Shown one piece after another: positions 1 through 4,429 of a stretch of 12,928 nt of DNA. The DNA comes from an uncultured Olegusella sp. Its GTDB lineage: Bacteria > Actinomycetota > Coriobacteriia > Coriobacteriales > Atopobiaceae. A program made the position numbers and the translations under genes. The DNA is taken from contig NZ_CAMXYY010000042.1 of NCBI RefSeq assembly GCF_947253395.1, positions 1-12,928 of the forward strand. Reading direction: 5' to 3'. The notes below the pieces were generated by a model. It had not been told where the DNA came from. It worked only from the letters and a program-made list of their open reading frames with translations, and made no database searches. Within the stretch, counting starts at the first letter, position 1. Each line of letters begins with the position of its first letter.

Positions 1-29
1 GGAAACACTGATAGGAGCCTGAAACGTCA
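1..29. other. Probable host flank outside the attachment site
   Basis: These bases lie beyond the CCA end of the tRNA fragment at 30-55. If the window comes from an integrated prophage, this is bacterial DNA that originally lay just downstream of the tRNA gene. If it comes from a circular or free phage genome, it is phage DNA on the other side of attP. No gene or signal is visible in so short a piece. Confidence 0.45.
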
Positions 30-55
30 TGGTGGAGGCGCGGAGAATCGAACTC
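30..55 (-). other. Attachment-site core: 3' end of a tRNA gene (att)
   Basis: Read on the minus strand, this is a tRNA 3' end: a T-loop TTCGATT (46-52), the 3' T-stem strand CTCCG (41-45), the 3' acceptor strand CGCCTCC (34-40), discriminator A (33) and encoded CCA (30-32). The 5' T-stem strand pairs only over the three bases 53-55. An A-C mismatch and a wobble follow, and no D-arm, anticodon arm or 5' acceptor strand lies beyond. Identity with the tRNA therefore stops at about base 55, as expected for the core left by integrase-mediated recombination in a tRNA. The full tRNA should have a 5' end like GGAGGCG. Together with A73 this would suit tRNA-Tyr, but the identity cannot be fixed from this end. 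The integrase lies next door, as is usual. Confidence 0.7.
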
Positions 56-98
56 TAAGAAATTTAGCCATCTACCAGCTAATCTATTGATTCATGTG

Positions 99-1253
99 TT
101 ACGAATGCGTCATTATCAATTTTTCATTAAGTGGACTGGAGAATATGCTGTGTACGCTACGCTCCAAGTCTGCATGACTGGGTCGCACATAGCGTTTGAA
201 CGTTGTCATGATATTTGAGTGACCAAGCAGCCGTGACAAGTCCTCAATATTCCCACCTGCATGAAGATAGCTAGTAGCGTATGAGTGGCGACAATTTTCA
301 ACGGTTATAGATGGTACGACACGGCTTGTTTCATTACACCAGCGTAAAAACCGTTCCCACCTATGCCGCGCAGTTGATGGCGAAACTCTTTTATTAGTAA
401 CGCCTTGCAAGACGGCACCCACGTTGTTTGTACTGTTGTGATCGCGATAATCTTTCAACATTGCGCACACTTCTTCTGGAATAGGCAATACACGCTCTGA
501 TAGCTCTGTTTTAGGTGCTTTAAGGTCATTGCTGCCCTCACGCGCAGACACGGGCAAATAGGCTCTTCTTATGGCGCATATCTTGCGTTCAAAATCTATA
601 TCTTGCCAATCTAGACCATAGCGTTCTTCTGGACGCAAGCCCATAAGCAAACCGAGCACGCCTAGGATGCGGCAAAAACCACCATCTACAACTGAATAAT
701 CAGAAAGCGCTTGCAGAAGCGGCTTCATATCCTCAAATGTGGTAATCACAAGCCCGTTATCACGCTTTTTACCAGCAGGTGGCATGTTGTATGCTGCAAA
801 GGCTGGATTAGAGGTAATAAGTCCGTCACCTACAGCCTGATTGAGGACTGTTTTGAGCACGCCTAACGCTTTTTTTGCAACACATCTTGTTTCGCAGCTA
901 TCTACCATGCGCTGCACCATCGGGCGGTTAATGTCGCGTATGTCTATGTTTTCAAACGCAGGACGCAAGCGCAAGCGCAACTCTTTTTCGTAGGTGTCAC
1001 GCGTGGATGCAGTGAGCTTAGAAGTTGAAGCCCAATACCACTCGTCTACATATTGCCCAAACGTACAACGACCAGAACGGTTGCGCCTTGCATCGCGCAG
1101 CGCTATCAACTTTGCCTGCTCTATCTTTGCTTCGCGCGAACTGTAACACGTAACTTTTTTGCGGTCACGTTTGCCATTCAGGGTAAAGCCTATGTATTCG
1201 CTTACGTCATATACAGTTTTACCGCTTTTGAGCTTGCGCTTAGTGATGGACAT
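99..1253 (-). CDS. int: Phage tyrosine integrase
   Basis: This 384-residue site-specific recombinase would integrate and excise the phage at the adjacent tRNA attachment site. An N-terminal arm-binding-like region (about 3-55, basic, with the KSGKTVYDV strand typical of AP2-like integrase N-domains) is followed by a SAM-like core-binding domain (about 62-150). The catalytic domain runs from about 170 to 365. Catalytic residues visible are R207 (in GLRPEE), K248 (in APKTELSERVLPIP), R322, H345 (in LLGHSN) and nucleophile Y355 (in FKRYVRP). The usual HxxR box II reads ENCR, so E319 stands where histidine is normal. The ATG is preceded on the minus strand by AGGTG with a 4-base spacer. It is the last gene of the leftward lysogeny cluster, 83 bases from the membrane-protein gene. 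Family assignment is secure; the activity of the E319 variant is not shown by sequence. Confidence 0.96.
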   Translation of the reverse strand: MSITKRKLKSGKTVYDVSEYIGFTLNGKRDRKKVTCYSSREAKIEQAKLIALRDARRNRSGRCTFGQYVDEWYWASTSKLTASTRDTYEKELRLRLRPAFENIDIRDINRPMVQRMVDSCETRCVAKKALGVLKTVLNQAVGDGLITSNPAFAAYNMPPAGKKRDNGLVITTFEDMKPLLQALSDYSVVDGGFCRILGVLGLLMGLRPEERYGLDWQDIDFERKICAIRRAYLPVSAREGSNDLKAPKTELSERVLPIPEEVCAMLKDYRDHNSTNNVGAVLQGVTNKRVSPSTARHRWERFLRWCNETSRVVPSITVENCRHSYATSYLHAGGNIEDLSRLLGHSNIMTTFKRYVRPSHADLERSVHSIFSSPLNEKLIMTHS

Positions 1254-1279
1254 GGGGCACCTACTTTATTTATATAGGA

Positions 1280-1310
1280 AAGGCGTTGTTACACGTGGAA
1301 ACAGCGCCTT
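1280..1310 (-). terminator. Stem-loop between membrane-protein gene and int
   Basis: An 11-bp stem (1280-1290 with 1300-1310, AAGGCGTTGTT against AACAGCGCCTT, one G-T wobble) closes a 9-base loop. It sits downstream of the leftward membrane-protein gene and upstream of int. The T-tract after the stem on either strand is short, so it may be a weak terminator that lowers int expression, or only an RNA processing structure. The function is inferred from position and shape. Confidence 0.4.
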
Positions 1311-1336
1311 GCAAATTACTAAAGTAGCTAATAAAG

Positions 1337-2272
1337 CTATGAATTAATATCAATGCGCTCAGCATCTACAGCGGGGATTGTGATATTACCGCCCATTGTT
1401 GACTTATATGTGTATGTTCCAAGGCAATTACCGTAGAAAGTTACTTGGTCATCTTCCAAGATGTGCGTATTCCCCATGATGCTTTGTTTGTAAACAACAA
1501 GCACGACGTCATCATAGCTCCCGCTGGTAGCAACTCGAAGGGTTACGCTCTCGTCGTCTCCCTCTATAACCTGTAGAACCTCTCCGCTAAATTTAACTTT
1601 CTTGCCTATGTATTTATCTGGTGTGCGCGCGATTGATTTATAAGGAACTGATTCATAATCTTCTGGCTTTAAAACTTTCTCAAGATGGTCAATTGCTCCA
1701 TTTAGATTAGCAGTTTCTGTATCAACAGCGCTCTGACGTACGTCCTGTTCAGCAACGGTTTTAGCGCTTTCAATCGCGTCTTGCAAATCGCCCCAAGTCT
1801 CAGCGGTGTAATCCTCCTTTTTTAGTGACGATGCTTTCTCGATTGTTTTGTTTAGCTCGTCTTTGTCGGCAGACTTGTATTTGAGTTCATCAAGCACATA
1901 GTCTAATTTGCTTTTCGCTGTATCTACGTCAGCTTGCGTTGCATTCTCATCGTTAAAAACCGCCTTGGCTTCCTTTAAAGCTTCTTGTAAATCTTTCTGA
2001 CTATCTAACTCAAGTTCGTCTGGGTCTTCTGATTCAGCGCGGTCGATGGAATTCTCTAACCATATCTTTTTTACGGACGCTTCAGTTCCCTCAGTTTTTG
2101 CGCTTGTGTTTGTTGTAGGTGAACTTGTTGAACCGCTGTTACCATTTTGCACGAGTGCCACTATAACAATAACCGTTACAAGTAAGCCAACTGTCAGCAG
2201 TATGCGATGCTCTTTTATCCACGACATTAAACCCGCTTCTGTGTCTGATGCCTCTGTTTTCTTTTCTTCCAT
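1337..2272 (-). CDS. Membrane-anchored FIVAR-repeat protein of the lysogeny module
   Basis: This 311-residue protein is probably anchored in the cell membrane with its bulk outside. Residues 24-41 form one hydrophobic helix after a charged N-terminus, and a Ser/Thr/Asn-rich linker covers about 42-65. Two tandem helical units (about 88-132 and 138-201) carry FIVAR-like wording such as NATQADVDTAKSKL and DYTAETWGDLQDAIESAK. A beta-rich C-terminal domain (about 209-311) is reminiscent of small OB-like domains in phage and Firmicutes surface proteins. I chose the ATG at 2272, 16 codons inside the longest frame, because AAAGGA lies 8 bases before it on the minus strand. The gene sits between repressor and integrase, where lysogenic-conversion and superinfection-exclusion genes are often found. 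Cell-surface adhesion or exclusion of other phages is inference; there is no cysteine lipobox. Confidence 0.75.
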   Translation of the reverse strand: MEEKKTEASDTEAGLMSWIKEHRILLTVGLLVTVIVIVALVQNGNSGSTSSPTTNTSAKTEGTEASVKKIWLENSIDRAESEDPDELELDSQKDLQEALKEAKAVFNDENATQADVDTAKSKLDYVLDELKYKSADKDELNKTIEKASSLKKEDYTAETWGDLQDAIESAKTVAEQDVRQSAVDTETANLNGAIDHLEKVLKPEDYESVPYKSIARTPDKYIGKKVKFSGEVLQVIEGDDESVTLRVATSGSYDDVVLVVYKQSIMGNTHILEDDQVTFYGNCLGTYTYKSTMGGNITIPAVDAERIDINS

Positions 2273-2345
2273 CTTTCCAATCCTTTCTAAAATTCCCAAT
2301 CCCAAGGCACGCAGTACCACACCACGCGTCCTATCACCCGAATTG

Positions 2346-2993
2346 CTACGCTCTCCATCCGTCAGGGGCAGTAAAGCTCACTACGCGTCCTATAGCGTGG
2401 AATGATGGTGCGTCTGGGTCGCTTTGGTCTATCACACGAGGACGGTATTCAGCGTCATAGCTTTCTGGATATAGCGTCACTATCCCGCTGTCGTACTCAA
2501 CACGCTTTATTGTGGCGTCATCACCATTTACAAATACTGCCGCTACATCGCCGTCTCTAACCTCAGCATCTGGGTCAATGAGCACGAGCGAGCCTTCTGG
2601 GAACAGACGGTTCATGGAGTTTCCTGCCACCACGAGCCAGAAGCAACGGGAACGTCTATCAACAAGCGTTGCGGGGGTGTCATGAGTCTCATCTGATACA
2701 GCCAACGCTTCGCGTGGCGTACCTGCTGCAATGCGCCCCAATACGGGGACGGGGGTAGTATCGACGGGGCGAGCAGTGATAATGTGACAGTTTGCATATT
2801 TACTACCGAGCAAATCATCAGTAGTAGTTCTGTAAAGATTTGCTAATTGGATTATCGAGCTAATATCAGGCTCATTTATTCCCTGCTCCCAGCGCCTAAT
2901 TGTTCCTAAAGGAATTCCTGATGCATCAGCGGCATCTTGTTGCGTCATTCCAACGCGCTGTCTAGCTGCTTTAAGCCTTGTTTTATCAGACAT
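2346..2993 (-). CDS. CI/LexA-like phage repressor with S24 peptidase domain
   Basis: This 215-residue repressor maintains lysogeny by binding the operators at 2995-3116 and is probably inactivated by RecA-stimulated self-cleavage. An N-terminal XRE-type helix-turn-helix covers about 5-62 (GMTQQDAADASGIPLGTIRRWEQG). The C-terminal S24 domain covers about 82-210. The catalytic serine is S126 (in VAGNSMNRLF) and the lysine K163 (in DATIKRVEY). The scissile pair is probably A90-G91 (in GRIAAGTP). These are the complete parts of an SOS-responsive repressor. The ATG at 2993 follows a G-rich ribosome-binding region (GGGGGGTGGG). The gene is transcribed away from the Cro-like gene and towards the membrane protein and int. 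Confidence 0.95.
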   Translation of the reverse strand: MSDKTRLKAARQRVGMTQQDAADASGIPLGTIRRWEQGINEPDISSIIQLANLYRTTTDDLLGSKYANCHIITARPVDTTPVPVLGRIAAGTPREALAVSDETHDTPATLVDRRSRCFWLVVAGNSMNRLFPEGSLVLIDPDAEVRDGDVAAVFVNGDDATIKRVEYDSGIVTLYPESYDAEYRPRVIDQSDPDAPSFHAIGRVVSFTAPDGWRA

Positions 2994-2994
2994 C

Positions 2995-3011
2995 TACCCA
3001 CCCCCCGATTA
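2995..3011. promoter_or_regulatory. Weak fourth operator (half-site)
   Basis: The right half, CGATTA (3006-3011), matches the repressor operator exactly. The left half matches only at three of six positions. It overlaps the repressor's own ribosome-binding region, and its centre is 32 bp from the next operator, about three helical turns, so it could serve for autorepression. The assignment rests on one half-site and spacing only. Confidence 0.35.
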
Positions 3012-3018
3012 GTCGTTG

Positions 3019-3045
3019 TGTATATGTAATCACAAACCGAGTAAA
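3019..3045 (-). promoter_or_regulatory. Candidate leftward repressor promoter (PRM-like)
   Basis: On the minus strand, TTTACT (3040-3045) and TATACA (3019-3024) resemble -35 and -10 boxes but with only 15 bases between them. The operator at 3027-3043 covers the spacer and most of the -35. The promoter would drive the repressor, membrane-protein and integrase genes. The position is plausible; the match is only fair. Confidence 0.3.
3027..3043. promoter_or_regulatory. Operator 1 (imperfect)
   Basis: The sequence TAATCACAAACCGAGTA matches the pattern TAATCG-N5-CGATTA at five of six positions in each half. It lies over the probable repressor promoter. It is one of three clear 17-bp copies in the gap between the divergent repressor and Cro-like genes. 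Confidence 0.65.
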
Positions 3046-3061
3046 AAAAGAAGATTTTCGC

Positions 3062-3089
3062 TAGACAGTAATCGGAAAACGTGTAGTAT
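3062..3089 (+). promoter_or_regulatory. Candidate rightward early promoter (PR-like)
   Basis: TAGACA (3062-3067, five of six matches to the -35 consensus) is followed after 16 bases by TAGTAT (3084-3089, four of six to the -10 consensus). An overlapping TATATAAC run (3087-3094) gives an alternative -10. Operator 2 fills the spacer and operator 3 lies just downstream, so bound repressor would block it. The promoter would drive the Cro-like gene and the early region. The exact boxes are uncertain. Confidence 0.4.
3069..3085. promoter_or_regulatory. Operator 2 (one strong half)
   Basis: TAATCGGAAAACGTGTA keeps the left half and the GAAAA spacer of operator 3 exactly, while the right half diverges. 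Its centre is 42 bp from operator 1 and 31 bp from operator 3, close to whole helical turns. It lies between the candidate -35 and -10 boxes of the rightward promoter. Confidence 0.7.
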
Positions 3090-3099
3090 ATAACTCAAG

Positions 3100-3116
3100 T
3101 AATCGGAAAACGATTA
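3100..3116. promoter_or_regulatory. Operator 3 (perfect palindrome)
   Basis: TAATCG-GAAAA-CGATTA has two perfect 6-base arms around a 5-base spacer. It is the best copy of the operator family and probably the strongest site for repressor or Cro. It lies between the probable rightward transcription start and the GGAGG ribosome-binding site of the Cro-like gene at 3121. Confidence 0.8.
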
Positions 3117-3134
3117 GTTGGGAGGTGATTAATT

Positions 3135-3362
3135 GTGATTAGCAACATCCGTGGGGAACGTGGGCGATTTGGTTTTTCTCAAGGCGACCTTGCAAGACGC
3201 CTAGACGTTTCTGAATCTCTCGTTCGCAGCTGGGAATCTGGAAAGACTAAGCCCTCAGGAACTGTTCTTCTGAACATGTCTGAGATGTTTGATTGTACGA
3301 CAGATTATTTGCTCGGGCTGTCCGACGAACGCATGGGGCACATGAAGCAGCCCACCCACTAA
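3135..3362 (+). CDS. Cro-like XRE-family DNA-binding protein
   Basis: This 75-residue protein consists of a single helix-turn-helix domain (about 11-62; GFSQGDLARRLDVSESLVRSWESGKTKPS). It has no peptidase domain and is transcribed divergently from the S24 repressor, the usual arrangement for Cro, which shuts down repressor synthesis and tips the switch to lytic growth. The start is GTG, with GGAGGTG seven bases upstream. Its first codons lie close to the perfect operator 3, so it is probably autoregulated. A short C-terminal tail (63-75) has no clear domain. The Cro role is inferred from position and domain content. Confidence 0.85.
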   Translation: MISNIRGERGRFGFSQGDLARRLDVSESLVRSWESGKTKPSGTVLLNMSEMFDCTTDYLLGLSDERMGHMKQPTH

Positions 3363-3397
3363 CCACCAACAACAACCTGTACCACCCACCATCACTA
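3351..3397 (+). terminator. C-rich, G-poor tract: candidate Rho utilisation site
   Basis: By hand count about 24 of these 47 bases are C and only one is G, a composition typical of Rho loading sites in RNA. It covers the last codons of the Cro-like gene and the start of the untranslated stretch behind it, as the rut elements of lambda tR1 do. Rho dependence is inference from composition and place. Confidence 0.4.
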
Positions 3398-3424
3398 GAT
3401 GGCTAGTACCACTTTGCAAAATTT

Positions 3425-3438
3425 TGTTCTTTGAAAAC
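3425..3438 (+). promoter_or_regulatory. boxA-like antitermination element
   Basis: TGTTCTTTGAAAAC closely resembles the boxA of Gram-positive rRNA leaders (NTGNTCTTTGAAAACT type), the RNA site for NusB-NusE in antitermination complexes. It lies in the untranslated leader between the Cro-like gene and the next early gene, shortly after the C-rich tract. A role in early-operon antitermination is inferred. Confidence 0.5.
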
Positions 3439-3478
3439 CGAATTGCGGAATGTCTCTCCGAAGGCTTTAAGCATGTAC

Positions 3479-3506
3479 AGCCGTGACGCTTGCGAGCGTG
3501 TGGGCT
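3479..3506 (+). promoter_or_regulatory. Early-leader hairpin (boxB-like or other RNA structure)
   Basis: AGCC (3479-3482) pairs with GGCT (3503-3506), and ACGCT (3486-3490) with AGCGT (3495-3499), around a TGCG loop, with symmetric GTG/GTG internal loops. No T-tract follows, so it is not an intrinsic terminator. It follows the boxA-like element by about 40 bases. It may be a nut-like hairpin, a riboregulator or a processing site. The rest of 3363-3582 holds no gene that I can see. Confidence 0.4.
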
Positions 3507-3542
3507 GGAGCTAGGTAAAGGGGCAAATGTTTTATTAGGCAC

Positions 3543-3558
3543 TTCAAGCTTTTAATCT
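3543..3558 (+). repeat. 16-bp direct repeat, copy 1
   Basis: TTCAAGCTTTTAATCT occurs here and again at 4115-4130, where it encodes the last residues and stop of a small gene. Here it lies in the leader of the gene at 3583. The copy may be a remnant of the end of a related gene, which would mark an old duplication or deletion junction. Confidence 0.6.
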
Positions 3559-3582
3559 CATTGCTCAGGAAAGGTACTCATC

Positions 3583-3753
3583 ATGGACGAAAAGCGTATA
3601 CAAACCGTTGAGTTGCAAGTAAAGGCTAGCGGTCTAGACGATATTGAGAAGCAGCTAAAACGTATTCGCAAGCTTGCAAAAAAGACCTCACGCGAGCTAG
3701 ATAAGGTGCGCGGCATAAATGCGCAGCATAAAGCATCAATGAAGGCGTACTGA
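3583..3753 (+). CDS. Small charged protein of unknown function
   Basis: I do not recognise this 56-residue protein. It begins MDEKRIQTVELQVKASG and is strongly basic and helical from about residue 18 to 45 (many Lys/Arg and Glu), with no cysteines and no membrane segment. An AGGAAAGG ribosome-binding site lies about 8 bases before the ATG. The stop overlaps the ATG of the next small gene (TGATG), so the two are translationally coupled. The LDDIEKQLKRIRKLAKK wording resembles the heptad-like helices of small phage early proteins; a nucleic-acid or partner-binding role is only a guess. It is the first gene behind the long early leader. Confidence 0.65.
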   Translation: MDEKRIQTVELQVKASGLDDIEKQLKRIRKLAKKTSRELDKVRGINAQHKASMKAY

Positions 3754-3854
3754 TGCACTGTTATACAGACGCAGAGTTATTCTGGTTGATAGTGAACACT
3801 ATCCTTTTAACATCATGCTTAATTACTTTGATAGTAAACATTTTCAAAAGATAA
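3753..3854 (+). CDS. 33-residue single-span membrane peptide
   Basis: The peptide reads MHCYTDAELFWLIVNT followed by a hydrophobic helix (about 9-30) and a basic end (FKR), so it should be a small inner-membrane protein with its C-terminus inside. Its ATG overlaps the stop of the preceding gene, which implies coupled translation. No family is recognised. Early phage membrane peptides may act in exclusion, host takeover or toxicity, but nothing in the sequence decides among these. It is short enough to be easily missed; the coupling and composition are the support. Confidence 0.5.
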   Translation: MHCYTDAELFWLIVNTILLTSCLITLIVNIFKR

Positions 3855-3868
3855 ATAAGAACTACAGC

Positions 3869-3900
3869 GGACGCCTATAAATCGTCATGGATTAGGCGCC
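3869..3900 (+). terminator. Weak intrinsic terminator candidate
   Basis: GG plus CGCCTA (3872-3877) pairs with TAGGCG plus CC (3893-3900), with one bulged A at 3871 and a 15-base loop. The downstream bases TTTGTATT form only a short T-tract. It lies 15 bases after the membrane peptide and before the next gene, a suitable place for partial termination. Confidence 0.35.
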
Positions 3901-3912
3901 TTTGTATTACTA

Positions 3913-3943
3913 GATAAAACCGAATGGGTCATTTGGAGCGGCA
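3913..3943 (+). repeat. Inverted repeat, left copy
   Basis: Bases 3913-3943 match the reverse complement of 4323-4353 at 27 of 31 positions, including the unbroken 16-base core GTCATTTGGAGCGGCA. The repeat precedes the rightward small gene as its partner precedes the leftward one. It begins GATAAA, which could be a -10 box, so both copies may carry a shared promoter and leader. Confidence 0.8.
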
Positions 3944-3956
3944 GAACGGAGTTGCC

Positions 3957-4127
3957 GTGGATAAAACAGAGCCTAATCTTACGAATAGCGAGAAAGAAGA
4001 ATTAAAAAAGAATCTTCTTGAATTTGTATCATCTGTTACGACGAAACAAATCAAACACCAATCTATCAGCAAGGTAGAGCTTGATGCAATGGTTAGTGTT
4101 GTTCAAATTCTCGTTTCAAGCTTTTAA
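3957..4127 (+). CDS. Small acidic-helical protein, convergent pair partner 1
   Basis: I do not recognise this 56-residue protein. Starting at GTG it reads MDKTEPNLTNSEKEEL and then two probable helices (about 10-28 and 36-55), ending VSSF. I prefer the GTG because ACGGAG lies 6 bases before it; an in-frame ATG 33 bases upstream lies inside the inverted repeat and has no such site. Its stop overlaps the stop of the facing gene by 3 bases (4124-4127), so the pair is exactly back to back at their ends. Both genes lie within the same inverted repeat, which suggests they move or are regulated together. Function is unknown. Confidence 0.6.
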   Translation: MDKTEPNLTNSEKEELKKNLLEFVSSVTTKQIKHQSISKVELDAMVSVVQILVSSF

Positions 4128-4130
4128 TCT
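4115..4130 (+). repeat. 16-bp direct repeat, copy 2
   Basis: This is identical to 3543-3558. It covers the last codons and stop of the rightward small gene and the last codons of the facing gene. Confidence 0.6.
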
Positions 4131-4300
4131 TCTATTTCAGCTTCCGCATGAAGCTCCGCGAGCTTTCTATAGAGAGCTTCAACAAAACCAGCGACCTTAT
4201 CTTGATGGTTAATGGGCGGCACGTTGCTACTTGATTCAATAGCTGCCTTAGTAAGCTCTACCGCTTCTTTGAGTGCGGTCTCCTTATTGCTTGCAAACAT
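4124..4300 (-). CDS. Small helical protein, convergent pair partner 2
   Basis: I do not recognise this 58-residue protein. It reads MFASNKETALKEAVELTKAAIESS, then a short NVPPINHQDK turn and a second helix ending in acidic residues (AEIED). The ATG at 4300 has GAGGAAAA directly upstream on the minus strand. It is the only leftward gene on the early side of the switch. Its upstream region carries the same 31-bp element as the facing gene. The two-helix layout resembles its partner in size, and the two proteins may act together, for instance as a small regulator pair or an antitoxin-like module, but no motif proves this. Confidence 0.6.
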   Translation of the reverse strand: MFASNKETALKEAVELTKAAIESSSNVPPINHQDKVAGFVEALYRKLAELHAEAEIED

Positions 4301-4322
4301 TTTTCCTCATTTCAAAGATTAT

Positions 4323-4353
4323 TGCCGCTCCAAATGACTTATTCGGGATTATC
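4323..4353 (-). repeat. Inverted repeat, right copy
   Basis: The reverse complement matches 3913-3943 at 27 of 31 positions. On the minus strand it begins GATAAT, a good -10 box, so it may hold the promoter of the leftward small gene. The bracketed segment is 441 bp. Confidence 0.8.
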
Positions 4354-4376
4354 GCATTTCACAACTAATAAAAAAT

Positions 4377-4406
4377 GCCCTCCACGTGCAGCAACACGTA
4401 AAGGGC
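4377..4406. promoter_or_regulatory. Structured leader upstream of the antirepressor gene
   Basis: GCCCT (4377-4381) pairs with AGGGC (4402-4406), and ACGTG (4384-4388) with CACGT (4395-4399), around a CAGCAA loop with a CC/AA internal loop. AGGG (4402-4405) can instead pair with CCCT (4410-4413), which abuts the GAAAGGA ribosome-binding site at 4414. On the minus strand the stem is followed by ATTTTTTATT (4367-4376), so it could also end leftward transcripts. Two exclusive pairings suggest a possible translation switch. Confidence 0.5.
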
Positions 4407-4429
4407 GTGCCCTGAAAGGACAAAGAAAC

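Noticed and set aside
3001..3116. Repeated TAATCG units considered as a short CRISPR-like or iteron array
   Set aside because: The units are palindromic 17-mers at a divergent repressor/cro gap, which is fully explained by operators; there are no spacers of constant length.
3558..3758. Minus-strand frame opposite the small basic gene
   Set aside because: The plus-strand frame has a good ribosome-binding site and a coupled downstream gene; the antisense one has neither.
3583..4300. Small-gene block considered as a toxin-antitoxin system
   Set aside because: No toxin fold or catalytic motif is visible, and the paired genes face each other rather than forming an operon.
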